The notes under the pieces are model-generated. The model was given only the letters and a program-made list of their open reading frames with translations. It did no database searches and was not told the origin of the DNA. From Methylocystaceae bacterium (lineage in GTDB: Bacteria > Pseudomonadota > Alphaproteobacteria > Rhizobiales > Beijerinckiaceae): a DNA stretch of 64,000 nt. The position numbers and the translations under genes were made by a program. The stretch is taken from contig WSXZ01000003.1 in assembly GCA_009773555.1 (NCBI GenBank), forward strand, positions 36,001 to 100,000. The letters are read 5' to 3'. Below, one piece after another: positions 27,347-36,969 of the stretch (its first letter is position 1; every line of letters starts with the position of its first letter).

Positions 27347-28439
27347 TCAGACATGGGTGGCGCATCCGGGCGTGACAAGCATAGGCTCGGCGGACAATTG
27401 CACGGGCGCAAATAAGGCGGGGTCGGCGCCGGTCATCCAGACCTGGCCGCCAAGCGCCTGCAGTTCGGCGTAGAGAGCCTCCCGGCGCTTGACGTCGAAA
27501 TGCGCGGCGATCTCGTCGAGAAGAAGAATTGGCGCATGTCCGGTCATGGCGTTGATCAGCTTCGCATGGGCCAGAGTCAGCCCCGTCAGCAGGGCTTTCT
27601 GCTCGCCGGTCGAACAGGCCCGAGCCGCCACCAATTAATGTTCGTCCAGCGGCGGCGTCACGGCGGCGCGACGCGGCGAGTTCGCCGCGGTACCATTCCT
27701 CCACCGCGAGCGCGGGCTCGAGCGCCAGCCGCCGCTCCAGTTCGCCCTCGATCGTCACCTCCGCCCAAGGGAAGGGCGAGGCGTCGTCGCGTCCTGCGGC
27801 GATCAGCGCGACGAGCCGCGAAACAGTCTCGCGTCTCGCGGCGGCCACGGCGACGCCGAGCGCGGCGATCTCCTGCTCAGCGGCGTCGAGCCAGCGCCGG
27901 TCGGCGACGCCTTCTTCGAGAAGCCGGTTTCGGTTACGCAGCGCCCGCTCCAGCCTATTGGCGCGCGCGCCGTGCTCGGCGTCGACGCCGAGCGCCAGCC
28001 GATCCAGAAAGCGCCGTCGTTCGCCGGCTGCGCCGGAAAAAAGTCCATCCATCGCCGGCGTGAGCCAGAGCACCCGCACATGGTCGGCGAAGGCCCGCGC
28101 TGAACTCACAGGCATGCGATCAACGCGAAAAAGCCGCTCGCCTGACGGCGTCAGACCATGGCCGAGCTGCGTCGCCACGCCGTCGGTTTCGACTTCGACC
28201 GAGACGGCGAAACCGCCGGCGCCGCCACGCCTCGCGCATTCGGCGAGTTCTGCGCGGCGCAGGCCGCGGCCGGGCGAGAACAGCGACAGCGCTTCGAGCA
28301 GATTGGTCTTACCCGCGCCATTCTCTCCAAAGAGCGCAATCATCGTCGACTCGAACCGGCAATCGAGCGCCGCATAGGAGCGGAAGTCGCTGAGCGTCAC
28401 GCGGCGCACGCGCGGCGCGCTCTTGGTCGCAAGGGTCAT
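27347..28439 (-). pseudogene. recF: DNA replication/repair protein RecF, broken by internal deletion and frameshift
   Basis: From 28439 the protein is a normal RecF: MTLATKSAPRVRRVTLSDFRSY, Walker A GENGAGKTNLLEALS, GRGLRRAEL, RRRFLDRLAL. Near 27622-27634, just after AAGRTLIG, the frame is lost. The second frame then gives [22 protein letters not shown] and [11 protein letters not shown] (signature and Walker B), ending at 27347. Comparing with the family, roughly 15-18 codons (the PHRSDL..region) are missing as well as the frame, so this is a deletion, not a single-base error. The codons at the junction, CGA-ACA-TTA-ATT-GGT, are unusually AT-rich. RecF is dispensable; the gene may be dead or the assembly wrong here. 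Confidence 0.85.
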
Positions 28440-28485
28440 TATGGCGCCGTCGCGTCGAAGCGGCGCGGCGCCTGCGCGTGAGCGA

Positions 28486-29070
28486 TCATTGTGAGCGCGA
28501 AACGCGGCGTCCCGGCGAGAGGATGGCGTAGCTGTGGGGTCCGGTGTAGGAGGTCATGACGGCTTCGATCAAGGGTTCGTCCGACCCTTCCGACGTTGAC
28601 CAATCGACCGTGAAACTGGCGCCCGTGCCGCCGCGAACGTCGTCTTGCGCGATCAGGACCTGCAATGAGGCGTATGGCTTCAGATAGATGGGATCATTCA
28701 GGTAGCTTTCGATCAGTTGACCCGAGCCGCTGCGGTACTCGATCTTTTCAATCGCAAGAACATTCGTCGCCGAGGCGTTGTGAATCGACAGCGCGCCGGA
28801 GAAGTTCAACCGCGTCACGCCGCCTTGCCCGATGAGCGTCGAATGCAGCGGAATGAGCGTGCGCCCGCGGAGGCTGAGTTTCTCCGCCGGCGCAGATGTC
28901 GTGGCGTCGGGGCTGACGATGACGGGCTGAGCCGACGGCGGCGGCGACCGAGCCGCGCACTCCGTGACGAAGGCGCTCACGACCAGAGCGAGCGCAAGAA
29001 CACGTGGGGCAAGAACACGTGGGGCAAGAACACGCGGGGCAAGAACACGCGGGGCAAGGCTAAGCGGCAT
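28486..29070 (-). CDS. DUF3124 exported protein with repeat-bearing leader
   Basis: 194 residues from MPLSLAPRVL at 29070; an ATG at 29100 would add ten residues. The leader contains APRVL four times in tandem, then LALALVVSAFVTECAARS, which reads as a signal peptide, possibly a lipoprotein with C at the cleavage site (TECA). The C-terminal 130 residues are DUF3124: IPLHSTLIGQGG, FSGALSIHNASATNVLAIEKIEYRSGSGQLIESYL, PYASLQVLIAQDD, GGTGASFTVDW. Function unknown; periplasmic or outer-membrane location expected. Confidence 0.8.
   Translation of the reverse strand: MPLSLAPRVLAPRVLAPRVLAPRVLALALVVSAFVTECAARSPPPSAQPVIVSPDATTSAPAEKLSLRGRTLIPLHSTLIGQGGVTRLNFSGALSIHNASATNVLAIEKIEYRSGSGQLIESYLNDPIYLKPYASLQVLIAQDDVRGGTGASFTVDWSTSEGSDEPLIEAVMTSYTGPHSYAILSPGRRVSRSQ
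28996..29055. repeat. 15-base tandem repeat, four copies
   Basis: Four consecutive 15-base units (aagaacacgtggggc on the plus strand; the last two differ by one base) inside the signal peptide of the DUF3124 gene, coding APRVL repeats. Copy-number change keeps the frame. Confidence 0.92.
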
Positions 29071-29174
29071 TGCGCACACCTTTTCCTTTCGACTCGACAT
29101 ATGCGGCGCCGGCGCACACTAGCATCGCGCTGCGAAAGGTCTAATCGAATGTCATTCGCCGTGGAGGCCGACGG

Positions 29175-29370
29175 TTGGGCATGCGCGACCCGGCGTCGCC
29201 ATCGCTGAAGCCAGGCGCGATTTCGGTGATCCCGGAGGCCCGCGAAGCCGCGCTTCAACTGGGAGAGACCGTGCTTGTCGGCTTGGGTCTGCCGGAAAGC
29301 GTCGCTCGCGACCTTGTCGCGGAGCGGCGGTTGATCGCACAAGCATCCTCCGCGAGCAAAAGCTCTTCCC
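29175..29370 (+). pseudogene. Possible remnant of a KefB-type cation antiporter C-terminus
   Basis: The frame from 29175 gives ISVIPEAREAALQLGETVLVGLGLPESVARDLVAERR, resembling the C-terminal segment of monovalent cation:proton antiporters, where a conserved PE-x-x-EA-LQL stretch precedes the tail. No transporter body lies upstream, and the frame then drifts; the +1 frame reads LREQKLFPIV before a stop at about 29370, as if a tail were split by a frameshift. Similarity is short, so this is tentative. Apart from this, the 345 bases before coaBC hold no gene. Confidence 0.3.
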
Positions 29371-29445
29371 GATCGTATGAGCGAAGTCGTTTGGCCTTAC
29401 GCATAAAATCTGTATTCTCCGCTTGCGGCGATCGGAGTTTTTTCA

Positions 29446-30708
29446 GTGGCGGGCGTGGGTTGTGCGCGGAGCCTCGAGGCTAAGCGCGTCTTGCTGATCG
29501 TCGGCGGGGGAATCGCCGCGTATAAATCGCTGGATCTCGTGCGGCGCCTGCGCGCGCGCGGCGCGCGGGTGCGCGTCGTCATGACGGCGGCGGCGAAGGA
29601 GTTCGTGACGCCGCTCGCCTTCGTCAGCCTCGCGAACGAAAAAGTCTACGACGATCTCTTCTCCGCAACGGACGAGCAAGAGATGGGCCATATCCAGCTG
29701 TCGCGCGACGCCGACCTTCTCGTCGTCGCGCCCGCGACGGCGCATATTCTCGCGCGCGCCGCGCGCGGTCTCTGCGACGATCTTGCGACCACTCTGCTGC
29801 TCGCAACCGACAAGCGCGTCCTTTATGCGCCGGCGATGAATGTGCGCATGTGGCTTCACCCTGCGACGCAGCGCAACGTCTCGACGCTGCATGGCGACGG
29901 CGCCTGGTTTGTGGGGCCAAACGTCGGCGACATGGCCTGCGGCGAATATGGACCCGGGCGCATGAGCGAGCCGCTGGAGATCGTCCAAGCGATCGAGGCC
30001 GCGCTGAAGCAGGACACAAGGCTGCCCGCGCCCGAAGGATTATCGATTCGCGGCGGCGCGCTCGAAGGGCTGCATGTCGTCGTCACCTCCGGGCCCACGC
30101 ATGAGCCGATCGATCCGGTTCGCTACATCGCCAATCGCTCGTCAGGACGGCAAGGGCACGCCATTGCGGCGGCGGCGGCGCGCGCAGGGGCGCGCGTGAC
30201 GGTGATCTCGGGGCCGGTCGCCCTCCCGGATCCCCCCGGCTGCGAGACCATAAATATAGAGAGCGCGCGAGACATGCTGGCGGCCGTGAACGCCGCGCTT
30301 CCCGCCGACATCTTCATCGGCGCGGCGGCGGTCGCCGATTGGCGCGTGGAACCGGCAGACGACAAGATCAAGAAAGGCGAGCGCGGCGCGCCGAGTCTGT
30401 CGCTTGTCGAAAATCCCGACATTCTTGCGCGCGTCTCACACGGACCGAACCGCCCTCGCTTGGTCGTCGGCTTTGCTGCGGAAACGAGCGACCTTATCCG
30501 CCACGCGCAGGAAAAGCTCGCCCGAAAAGGATGTGATCTCATTGTCGCCAACGACGTCAGCGAGGGAACCGGCGTATTTGGCGGGGCCATGAACCAGGCC
30601 CATCTCGTCTCGCGAGCGGGCGTCGAAGATTGGCCGCGTCTTCGCAAGGAAGACGTCGCGGAGCGGCTCGTGGCGCGCCTTGCGCAGTTGATCGGCGAAA
30701 TGTCATGA
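29446..30708 (+). CDS. coaBC: Bifunctional phosphopantothenoylcysteine decarboxylase / phosphopantothenate-cysteine ligase
   Basis: 420 residues from a GTG at 29446. CoaC half: [23 protein letters not shown], active-site region with PAMNVRMW and the Cys motif [18 protein letters not shown]. CoaB half: [33 protein letters not shown], then GAAAVADWR and KIKK. The enzyme makes 4'-phosphopantetheine on the way to coenzyme A. Its stop overlaps the dut start by four bases (ATGA). Confidence 0.96.
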   Translation: MAGVGCARSLEAKRVLLIVGGGIAAYKSLDLVRRLRARGARVRVVMTAAAKEFVTPLAFVSLANEKVYDDLFSATDEQEMGHIQLSRDADLLVVAPATAHILARAARGLCDDLATTLLLATDKRVLYAPAMNVRMWLHPATQRNVSTLHGDGAWFVGPNVGDMACGEYGPGRMSEPLEIVQAIEAALKQDTRLPAPEGLSIRGGALEGLHVVVTSGPTHEPIDPVRYIANRSSGRQGHAIAAAAARAGARVTVISGPVALPDPPGCETINIESARDMLAAVNAALPADIFIGAAAVADWRVEPADDKIKKGERGAPSLSLVENPDILARVSHGPNRPRLVVGFAAETSDLIRHAQEKLARKGCDLIVANDVSEGTGVFGGAMNQAHLVSRAGVEDWPRLRKEDVAERLVARLAQLIGEMS

Positions 30709-31166
30709 AAGTCGCGATCCGCCGACTGCCGAACGCCGAAGGTCTGCCATCCCCGGCTTACGCCAGCGAAGGCGCAGCGGGGCTTGATCTCCACGCCGCG
30801 CTGGCGCCGGGGCAAAAGCTGGTGCTGGAGCCCGGCGCCCGCGATCTCATCCCCACAGGGCTCTCGATCGCGTTGCCTCAGGGCTATGAGGGACAGGTTC
30901 GCCCGCGATCGGGCCTCGCCGCGGAGCACGGAGTCACTGTGCTCAACGCGCCGGGCACCATCGACAGCGACTATCGCGGCGAGATCAAGACGCTGCTGAT
31001 CAATCTCGGGGGGCAGCCCTTCGAGATCGTTCGCGGCATGCGCATCGCGCAGCTCGTGATCGCGCCCGTGACGCATGTGATGCTTGAGGAGGTCGATGAT
31101 CTCGACGCAACGACGCGCGGCGCCGGCGGCTTCGGGTCGACGGGCGTGAGCGGAGAAGGCGCGTGA
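30705..31166 (+). CDS. dut: dUTP diphosphatase
   Basis: 153 residues. Trimeric dUTPase motifs in order: AGLDLHA (1), RPRSGLA (2), [15 protein letters not shown] (3), RIAQLVIAP (4), and GAGGFGSTG (5). It hydrolyses dUTP to dUMP, keeping uracil out of DNA and feeding thymidylate synthesis. Overlaps coaBC by four bases and the Rrf2 gene by one, so the three are one operon; coaBC-dut is a common bacterial pairing. Confidence 0.97.
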   Translation: MKVAIRRLPNAEGLPSPAYASEGAAGLDLHAALAPGQKLVLEPGARDLIPTGLSIALPQGYEGQVRPRSGLAAEHGVTVLNAPGTIDSDYRGEIKTLLINLGGQPFEIVRGMRIAQLVIAPVTHVMLEEVDDLDATTRGAGGFGSTGVSGEGA

Positions 31167-31612
31167 TGAAGCTTCTGCCGCGCACCGCTCGCTTCGCGCT
31201 CATGGCGACGCTCGACGTGGCGCTTCATGCACGGGGCCGGCCGGTGTCGTCAAAGCAGCTCGCCGCGCGTCACGATCTGCCGCCGCGACGATTGGAGACG
31301 GTCCTGCAGGCCTTGGTGAGAGCGGGGATTCTCAAAAGCGTCAGAGGGCCAGCAGGAGGCTATGCGCTGGCGCGCGAGAGGCGTCGTCTTTCAGTCGGCG
31401 AGATCGTTCGCGTCGCCTTGCGGGCGGAAGAGGAAGAGGCGCTGGACGTGGCGCCGCCGCTGCTCTCGGCGGTGCTGGAGCCGATCATCGCTGAAGCCGA
31501 AGAGAGCGCGCTCCGGCGATTGGACGACGTGACGCTCGACGATCTGCACGCCCGCGCGGTCGCGCTTGGCTTTGGAGAAAGGCCGGACGCGAGCGGCGCT
31601 TTTGAGATATGA
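31166..31612 (+). CDS. Rrf2 family regulator without iron-sulphur cysteines
   Basis: 148 residues. Winged helix of the Rrf2 type: [76 protein letters not shown]. The three cysteines that hold the cluster in IscR/NsrR are absent (the protein has no cysteine at all), so it is not a cluster sensor. Target unknown; coupled to dut. Confidence 0.85.
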   Translation: MKLLPRTARFALMATLDVALHARGRPVSSKQLAARHDLPPRRLETVLQALVRAGILKSVRGPAGGYALARERRRLSVGEIVRVALRAEEEEALDVAPPLLSAVLEPIIAEAEESALRRLDDVTLDDLHARAVALGFGERPDASGAFEI

Positions 31613-31656
31613 AGCGCGCGAGCCGGCAAAGTTGCCGGATGGGCGAGGAGGCGCGC

Positions 31657-32404
31657 ATGACCTATGACACGATTGCAGTCGAGACGCAGGGCCGAGTCGG
31701 ACTGATCCGTCTCAACCGGCCTGAAGCGCTCAACGCGTTGAACGCACAGCTCATCGCCGAGCTCGACGCCGCGCTCGCAGCGTTTGAATCGGACGACGGC
31801 GTCGGCTGCGTCGTCCTCACCGGCTCCGAGAAGGCCTTCGCCGCTGGCGCGGACATCAAGGAGATGCGCGACAAGGGCTTCGTCGACGCCTTTCTCGACG
31901 ATTTCATCGGCCGGTGGGATGTCGTGGCGCGGGCCCGCAAGCCCATCATCGCCGCCGTCTCGGGGTTCGCGCTAGGAGGCGGCTGCGAAATCGCGATGAT
32001 GTGCGACTTCATTCTCGCGGCGGACACGGCGGTATTCGGCCAGCCGGAAATCAAGCTTGGCGTGATTCCCGGCGCCGGCGGCACGCAGCGGCTGACCCGC
32101 GCCGTCGGCAAGGCCAAGGCGATGGATCTCATACTGACGGGTCGGATGATGGGCGCCGAGGAGGCCGAGCGCGCCGGCCTCGTCGCGCGGATTGTCCCGG
32201 CCGCAGATCTTCTCGCCGAGGTCGATGTCGCTTCCCGCAGTGCTCATGGCCAAGGAGGCGGTCAACCGCGCTTTTGAGTCGACGCTCGCGGAGGGAATCC
32301 GGCACGAGCGAGGGCTTTTCTATTCACTTTTCGCCACGGGCGATCAAAAGGAAGGCATGAACGCCTTCGTCGAGAAGCGGAAGCCGGCCTTCGCTAATCG
32401 ATAG
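31657..32404 (+). pseudogene. Enoyl-CoA hydratase, broken by internal deletion and frameshift
   Basis: From ATG 31657 (GAGGAGG upstream) the crotonase fold is intact: [67 protein letters not shown] with the catalytic glutamates. At about 32218-32228, after DLLAEV, the frame is lost. The next frame continues [56 protein letters not shown] to 32404, the normal C-terminus. About 11 codons between LLAE and the MSLPAVL segment are missing compared with the family, again a deletion plus frameshift. The catalytic core would survive in a truncated product, but the trimer-forming C-terminal helices would not. Confidence 0.85.
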
Positions 32405-32520
32405 GCCGCCATTGACGAACGGCGGCCGCCGCGCTTATAAACCACGCCACTTGGCCGCGATTTCGCGGCCGCTTGGTTTTTAGGCGGCGCATCGCCGTCA
32501 CTTTCGAGGACACGCAAAGC

Positions 32521-32793
32521 ATGGCCAATACGAGTTCGGCCAAGAAAGCCGTTCGCCAGATCGCCCGCCGCACTTCGGTCAATCGGGCGCGTCGCAGCCG
32601 CATGCGCACTTTTGTGCGCAAGGTCGAGGAGGCGATCGCGTCGGGCGACGCCTCGGTGGCGGCGGACGCGCTGCAAAATGCCGTGCCGATCGTGATGCGC
32701 GCTGCGCAGCGCGGCGTCATTCACAAGAACACGGCCTCGCGAAAGGTTTCGCGATTGACCGCGCGCGTGAAGGCGCTGGCCGCACAGGCGTAA
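32521..32793 (+). CDS. rpsT: 30S ribosomal protein S20
   Basis: 90 residues, [39 protein letters not shown], ending [17 protein letters not shown]: the usual basic helical S20, binding 16S rRNA early in small-subunit assembly. Lies upstream of dnaA as in many Hyphomicrobiales. A strong terminator follows. Confidence 0.98.
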   Translation: MANTSSAKKAVRQIARRTSVNRARRSRMRTFVRKVEEAIASGDASVAADALQNAVPIVMRAAQRGVIHKNTASRKVSRLTARVKALAAQA

Positions 32794-32830
32794 GGTTTTG
32801 CTGCGCATAGCGTGAACGCAACATTCTAGG

Positions 32831-32856
32831 AGCCCGGCGAGAGCCGGGCTTTTTAT
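32831..32856 (+). terminator. Intrinsic terminator after rpsT
   Basis: AGCCCGGC, loop GAGA, GCCGGGCT, followed by TTTTTA: an eight-pair GC-rich stem with a T-run, 38 bases after the rpsT stop. Confidence 0.95.
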
Positions 32857-33730
32857 TGCGCAGGACGGCGACGGCAATTCGTCGCAATAAGGCCAGATGA
32901 CACGGTCGTGATTTTTTTTCGCAGCAATAATGCGTGATCATTCAAAATTCTCCCGATTCAATCTCTTGCAATGAAGCTGTCACGAACGGGAAAAAGCTAG
33001 GCACTTGACACGATTTTCGCGTTTGTTTCGCGCGGCGTTGGCGTGCGGCGAGCGACTCCAACGCGCCTGTCGCCTGTGGAATTTTATAGGCGGCGAATCA
33101 TCGGCTTATGGCCAAAGATGACAAAAGATCGCGGCGCTCCGCTAGAGAACTCCAATCATTGTGACGGATTTAATCACGAGCGTCGTTGCGCGTGATGGCG
33201 CTGACGTGTAGCTTCTAAGGGTCGAACGAAAGGCGGTCGGCGTCGGTTTTTCATGGGCGCGCAATAATGAGGGGAACGACCTGCGTTCCCCGGCGCGGAT
33301 GGGCCCAGAGTGAGACGCATTGCCGCCTTCCAGCCGTTCGGCTTGAAAACTCAAGTGATAGTTCGCAAGGGCGTAGAGTAGATTCCGTTTCCTGCGACGC
33401 GCATCAATCCGGGATTCTCGCTGATCCCGGACGAGGGGAGGCTTTTGCCATGGCGAAGAGGCGGTTGGCCGAGACAGTCGAGGGAGCGCGCAGCGTCAAC
33501 GATCGCATCAGTGTGCGGTCGTTCACGGCGCCGTGCGGCGTCTGTTTCACGCAGGAGGCCAACGTCGGCAGATGCGCGCGGCTCGCGATTGGGCCGCCTA
33601 CAAGAGTGCTGATTTAGCGCCGTTCGCGGCGGCAATTACTCGATCCAACCAGGTTCCTTTCGATCAGCGCCAGCGGCGAGATTCGCCGAGGGCTCCCTTT
33701 CTGGCGCTCGTTTCGAAAAAAAGGTCTGAT
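32857..33730. other. Long interval upstream of dnaA
   Basis: 874 bases with no gene I can support; short frames inside it (for example 33267-33617) show no family resemblance. The part from about 32920 to 33110 is AT-richer than the surroundings and has three GANTC sites (32955, 33054, 33095), typical of alphaproteobacterial control regions methylated by CcrM. I looked for DnaA boxes (TTATCCACA with one mismatch) and found none convincing; the best, TGTGGAATT near 33076, has three mismatches. It probably holds the dnaA promoter and a long leader. Confidence 0.5.
33408..33431 (+). promoter_or_regulatory. Hairpin in the dnaA upstream region
   Basis: TCCGGGAT, eight-base loop, ATCCCGGA: an eight-pair stem 300 bases before dnaA. 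No T-run follows. Could be an mRNA leader structure or a protein-binding palindrome; role unknown. Confidence 0.4.
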
Positions 33731-35233
33731 ATGTCCGATCATAGAGAACAATTGGCAGACGACGGAGTAACCGCTGAAGACCGCTCGAAATGGGACCGAG
33801 TCCGACACAGACTGAGGAGCGACCTCGGCGACGCTGTTTACAATTCCTGGTTCACGCGATTGGAACTCGAGCGCATCGACGGCGGCGCAGTGCATCTGAC
33901 GGTGCCCACCAAATTTTTGAAAAGCTGGGTGCAGTCGCACTACGCGCCGCGCATCAAGGCGCGGGTGGCGAGCGAATTCTCGAAAGTTGAGCGAGTCCTC
34001 ATCGACGTGCGTTCGCCTATGCGCAAGACGCGCTCGCGTGAAGACGGCGCAGATCAGGTCGAGTCCAGCACGCCGCACTGCGTCGCGCGCGCCGTCGCGA
34101 CATTCGCGCCGGCGCTTGAGGCGACCAACGAAGGCAATGCGCGCCGCGCCGCTCGCCCGATGACCTTGCGTCACGACGCCGACGCATTCGTCGGCTCGCC
34201 GCTCGATCGTCGGCTGTCCTTCTCGACCTTTCTCGTCGGGCCGTCGAACCAGCTCGCCTACGCGGCCGCATGCCGCGTCGCGGAGGCGCGCGCCGGCGAT
34301 CTTCCGATGTTCAATCCGCTCTACGCCCATGCGGCGGTCGGGCTCGGCAAGACGCATCTTCTGCAAGCGCTTGCGCATGCGTCGAACGACAACCGCCGCC
34401 ATACGATTTATCTAACGGCTGAACGCTTTATGAGCGGCTTTGTCTCTTCGCTGACCACGCATACGTCGCTGGCGTTCAAGGAGAAGCTGCGCGGCATCGA
34501 CGTGCTGATCATCGACGACGTTCAGTTTCTCCAAGGCAAATCAATCCAGCAGGAATTCTGCCACACGCTGAATGCGCTGATTGACGCCGGCCGTCAGGTC
34601 GTTGTCGCCGCCGACCGGCCGCCGTCGGAGCTCGACACGCTCGACGAGCGCGTGCTGTCGCGATTCAAGGGCGGGCTTTGCGTGGACATCGGCCCGCTGG
34701 ACGAGTCCTTGCGCGTCAAGATCCTCGCCGCGCGTATTGCATCGGCGAAGGAGTCGCAATCCAGTTTCTACGTGCCGCCGGAGGTCATCTCCTACGTCGC
34801 GCATACGATCGCCACCAACGGCCGTGATCTCGAGGGCGCCGTCAACCGGCTTCTCGCCCACGCGACGCTGACCGGAGCGCCGCTGACCGTCGAGACCGCG
34901 GAAACCGCCATTCGCGATCTTGTGCGCACACAGGATCCCAAACGCGTCAAGATCGACGATATCCAGAAGCTCGTGGCGAGCCACTACAATATTTCACGCT
35001 CCGACATTCTGTCGTCTCGGCGCACCGCCAATGTGGTGCGGCCTCGGCAGATCGCCATGTATCTGTCGAAAGTGCTGACGCTGCGCTCGCTGCCGGAGAT
35101 TGGCCGCAGATTCGGCGGCCGCGATCACACAACCGTGCTGCACGCGGTGCGGAAAATCGAGGAGCTCGCCGCCAAGGACAAAGGGCTGGCCGAAGTCATC
35201 GAACTTCTGAAGCGCATATTGAGCGAGCAGTAG
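33731..35233 (+). CDS. dnaA: Chromosomal replication initiator DnaA
   Basis: 500 residues from [12 protein letters not shown] at 33731. Domain [28 protein letters not shown]; linker about 100-165; AAA+ domain with Walker [15 protein letters not shown] and Walker [14 protein letters not shown]; domain IV with the DnaA-box-binding signature [20 protein letters not shown]. It opens the origin and regulates its own gene. In most relatives dnaN, recF and gyrB follow; here the next gene is a polyamine-binding protein on the other strand, so the locus is rearranged. Confidence 0.97.
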   Translation: MSDHREQLADDGVTAEDRSKWDRVRHRLRSDLGDAVYNSWFTRLELERIDGGAVHLTVPTKFLKSWVQSHYAPRIKARVASEFSKVERVLIDVRSPMRKTRSREDGADQVESSTPHCVARAVATFAPALEATNEGNARRAARPMTLRHDADAFVGSPLDRRLSFSTFLVGPSNQLAYAAACRVAEARAGDLPMFNPLYAHAAVGLGKTHLLQALAHASNDNRRHTIYLTAERFMSGFVSSLTTHTSLAFKEKLRGIDVLIIDDVQFLQGKSIQQEFCHTLNALIDAGRQVVVAADRPPSELDTLDERVLSRFKGGLCVDIGPLDESLRVKILAARIASAKESQSSFYVPPEVISYVAHTIATNGRDLEGAVNRLLAHATLTGAPLTVETAETAIRDLVRTQDPKRVKIDDIQKLVASHYNISRSDILSSRRTANVVRPRQIAMYLSKVLTLRSLPEIGRRFGGRDHTTVLHAVRKIEELAAKDKGLAEVIELLKRILSEQ

Positions 35234-35299
35234 ACTGCGGCGCCCGGCTGGTTCACGCGTAACGCGGCGACGGGCGCGCAATCGCCGCGCCAGCCCGTC

Positions 35300-36385
35300 T
35301 CATCGGCCGGTCTTCACCGTCGTCCACATTCGGGTGATCAGTTTCTGAACCGTCTGATCGGGCGCCGCGACGGTAAACAGGCGTCGCATCGTGAGGTCGT
35401 TCGGATAAACCGACGGATCATTGGCGACCGCCTTGTCGATCAGCGGTCGTGACGGCGCGACGCCATTGGCGAAATTGGTGGCGATTGAATTGCGCGCGGC
35501 GATGTCGGGTCGAAGCAGATAATCGATAAAGAGATAGGCTTCGTCGAGATGGCGCGCATCCTTTGGAATCGCGAGATTGTCCAGCGACAGGAGCGAACCC
35601 TCGGTCGGTATCGCGTAAGCGATATCAACGTCGGTTCCGGCTTCGCGGGCGCGATTGCGCGCTTGCAGGCTGTCGCCCGACCAACCGATGGCGACGCAAA
35701 TGTCGCCGTTCGCCAGCGCATTGATATATTCAGAGGAATGAAATTTCTTCACATAGCGGCGCAGACTTCCTAAGAGGCTGGCGGCGCGCGAAAGATCCTT
35801 CGGATTTTTAGAATTGGGATCGAGCTTCAGGTAGTTGAGCGCGATCGCGAACATGTCCTCCGGACTGTCGAGCATGTAGACGCCGCAGTCGGCGAGCTTC
35901 TTTAAATTTTCCGGCCGCAGGACCTGGTCCCAGCTCGTTATCGGCTTGCCAAGCCGCTCCTGGACCTTCGCGACATCGTAAGCGACGCCCGTCGTGTACC
36001 ACATGTAGTTGATGGCGTAGCGGTTGCCCGGATCGAAACGCGAAAGTCTGGAGTCGATCTCGGGCCAGACATTGCGCGCGTTGACAAGCTTGCTTCTGTC
36101 GATCGGCTGCAGCACGCCCGCTGCGATCTGCCGCTGAAGGAACGTCGCCGACGGCACGACCACATCGTAGCCGGTGTCGCCGGCAAGAAGCCGCGCCTCG
36201 AGCATCTCGTTCGAGTCATAGGTGTCGTAAATGACTTTGATTCCGGTCTCTCGGGTGAAGTCCTCGAGCACGCTTGGATCGATGTAATCGCTCCAATTGA
36301 AAATGTTGACGACGCGCTCTGCGCCCAGGACGGGCGATGTTGCTGCGACGAGCGTGAGGAGGCATGCGAGAAGAAGCCGTTTCAT
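35300..36385 (-). CDS. Spermidine/putrescine ABC transporter substrate-binding protein, PotF-like
   Basis: 361 residues from MKRLLLACLLTLVAATSPVLGAERVVNIFNWSDYIDPSVLEDF at 36385. The signal peptide ends near VLGAE. The N-terminal strand NIFNWSDYI, DTYDSNEMLEARLLAGDTGYDVVVPS and GWSGDSLQARNRA are typical of PotD/PotF polyamine-binding proteins (periplasmic, two lobes). No permease or ATPase genes are next to it, so the transporter partners are elsewhere. Confidence 0.9.
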   Translation of the reverse strand: MKRLLLACLLTLVAATSPVLGAERVVNIFNWSDYIDPSVLEDFTRETGIKVIYDTYDSNEMLEARLLAGDTGYDVVVPSATFLQRQIAAGVLQPIDRSKLVNARNVWPEIDSRLSRFDPGNRYAINYMWYTTGVAYDVAKVQERLGKPITSWDQVLRPENLKKLADCGVYMLDSPEDMFAIALNYLKLDPNSKNPKDLSRAASLLGSLRRYVKKFHSSEYINALANGDICVAIGWSGDSLQARNRAREAGTDVDIAYAIPTEGSLLSLDNLAIPKDARHLDEAYLFIDYLLRPDIAARNSIATNFANGVAPSRPLIDKAVANDPSVYPNDLTMRRLFTVAAPDQTVQKLITRMWTTVKTGR

Positions 36386-36490
36386 GCGACTAGCCGTGTA
36401 GCGGATCAATGGGGCGAACCTATCATGGTTGCGCGCGCTTTGGCGACGCGCCATGCTGGGTGGAGCGGGCGACACGCCAGCGGAGACACT

Positions 36491-36964
36491 ATGACCGCGA
36501 TCCTCGTAGAAGGCGCGACGGCGCTCGAAAGCCGCGCCGACGTGACCAAATGCGTCGCCCGCGGCGCCCGCCGCTATCTGAGGGCCTGCGGATTTTCGGT
36601 CGTTTGCGAGGCTCCCCTGCCGAACGGCCGACGCGCCGATCTCATCGCGCTCGCTTCCGACGGCGTCCTGCGCATCGTCGAGGTCAAGTCGAGCTGCGCC
36701 GACTTTCGTGCGGATCTTAAATGGCCGCAGTATCGCGGCTTTTGCGATCGGTTCTATTTCGCGATCCCCGCATCGCTCGATCCGGCGATTTTTCCAAATG
36801 ATGCGGGCTTGATCGTCGCGGACGCGCACGGGGCCCTGCTGACGCGCGAGGCGCCGGCGTTCCCCCTCGCGCCGGCCCGTCGACGTTCGATGCTGTTACG
36901 CTTCGCGGCGATGGCGGCGGACCGTTACTGCCTGCTGGCCTTTGGCGACGAACAGGCGAACTAA
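36491..36964 (+). CDS. mmcB: MmcB family DNA repair protein
   Basis: 157 residues from MTAILVEGATALESRADVTKCVARGARRYLRACGFSVVCEAPLPNGRRADLIALASDGVLRIVEVKSSCADFRADLKW. The RRADLIAL..IVEVKSS pattern (D, then E-x-K) is a PD-(D/E)xK nuclease-like core. MmcB proteins are alphaproteobacterial and linked to DNA damage response, including mitomycin C sensitivity. Divergent from the potF-like gene and convergent with actR (six bases apart). Confidence 0.88.
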   Translation: MTAILVEGATALESRADVTKCVARGARRYLRACGFSVVCEAPLPNGRRADLIALASDGVLRIVEVKSSCADFRADLKWPQYRGFCDRFYFAIPASLDPAIFPNDAGLIVADAHGALLTREAPAFPLAPARRRSMLLRFAAMAADRYCLLAFGDEQAN

Positions 36965-36969
36965 AGCCG

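Noticed and set aside
32920..33110. Possible replication origin (oriC) upstream of dnaA
   Set aside because: No DnaA-box array could be found; only AT-richness and three GANTC sites support it.
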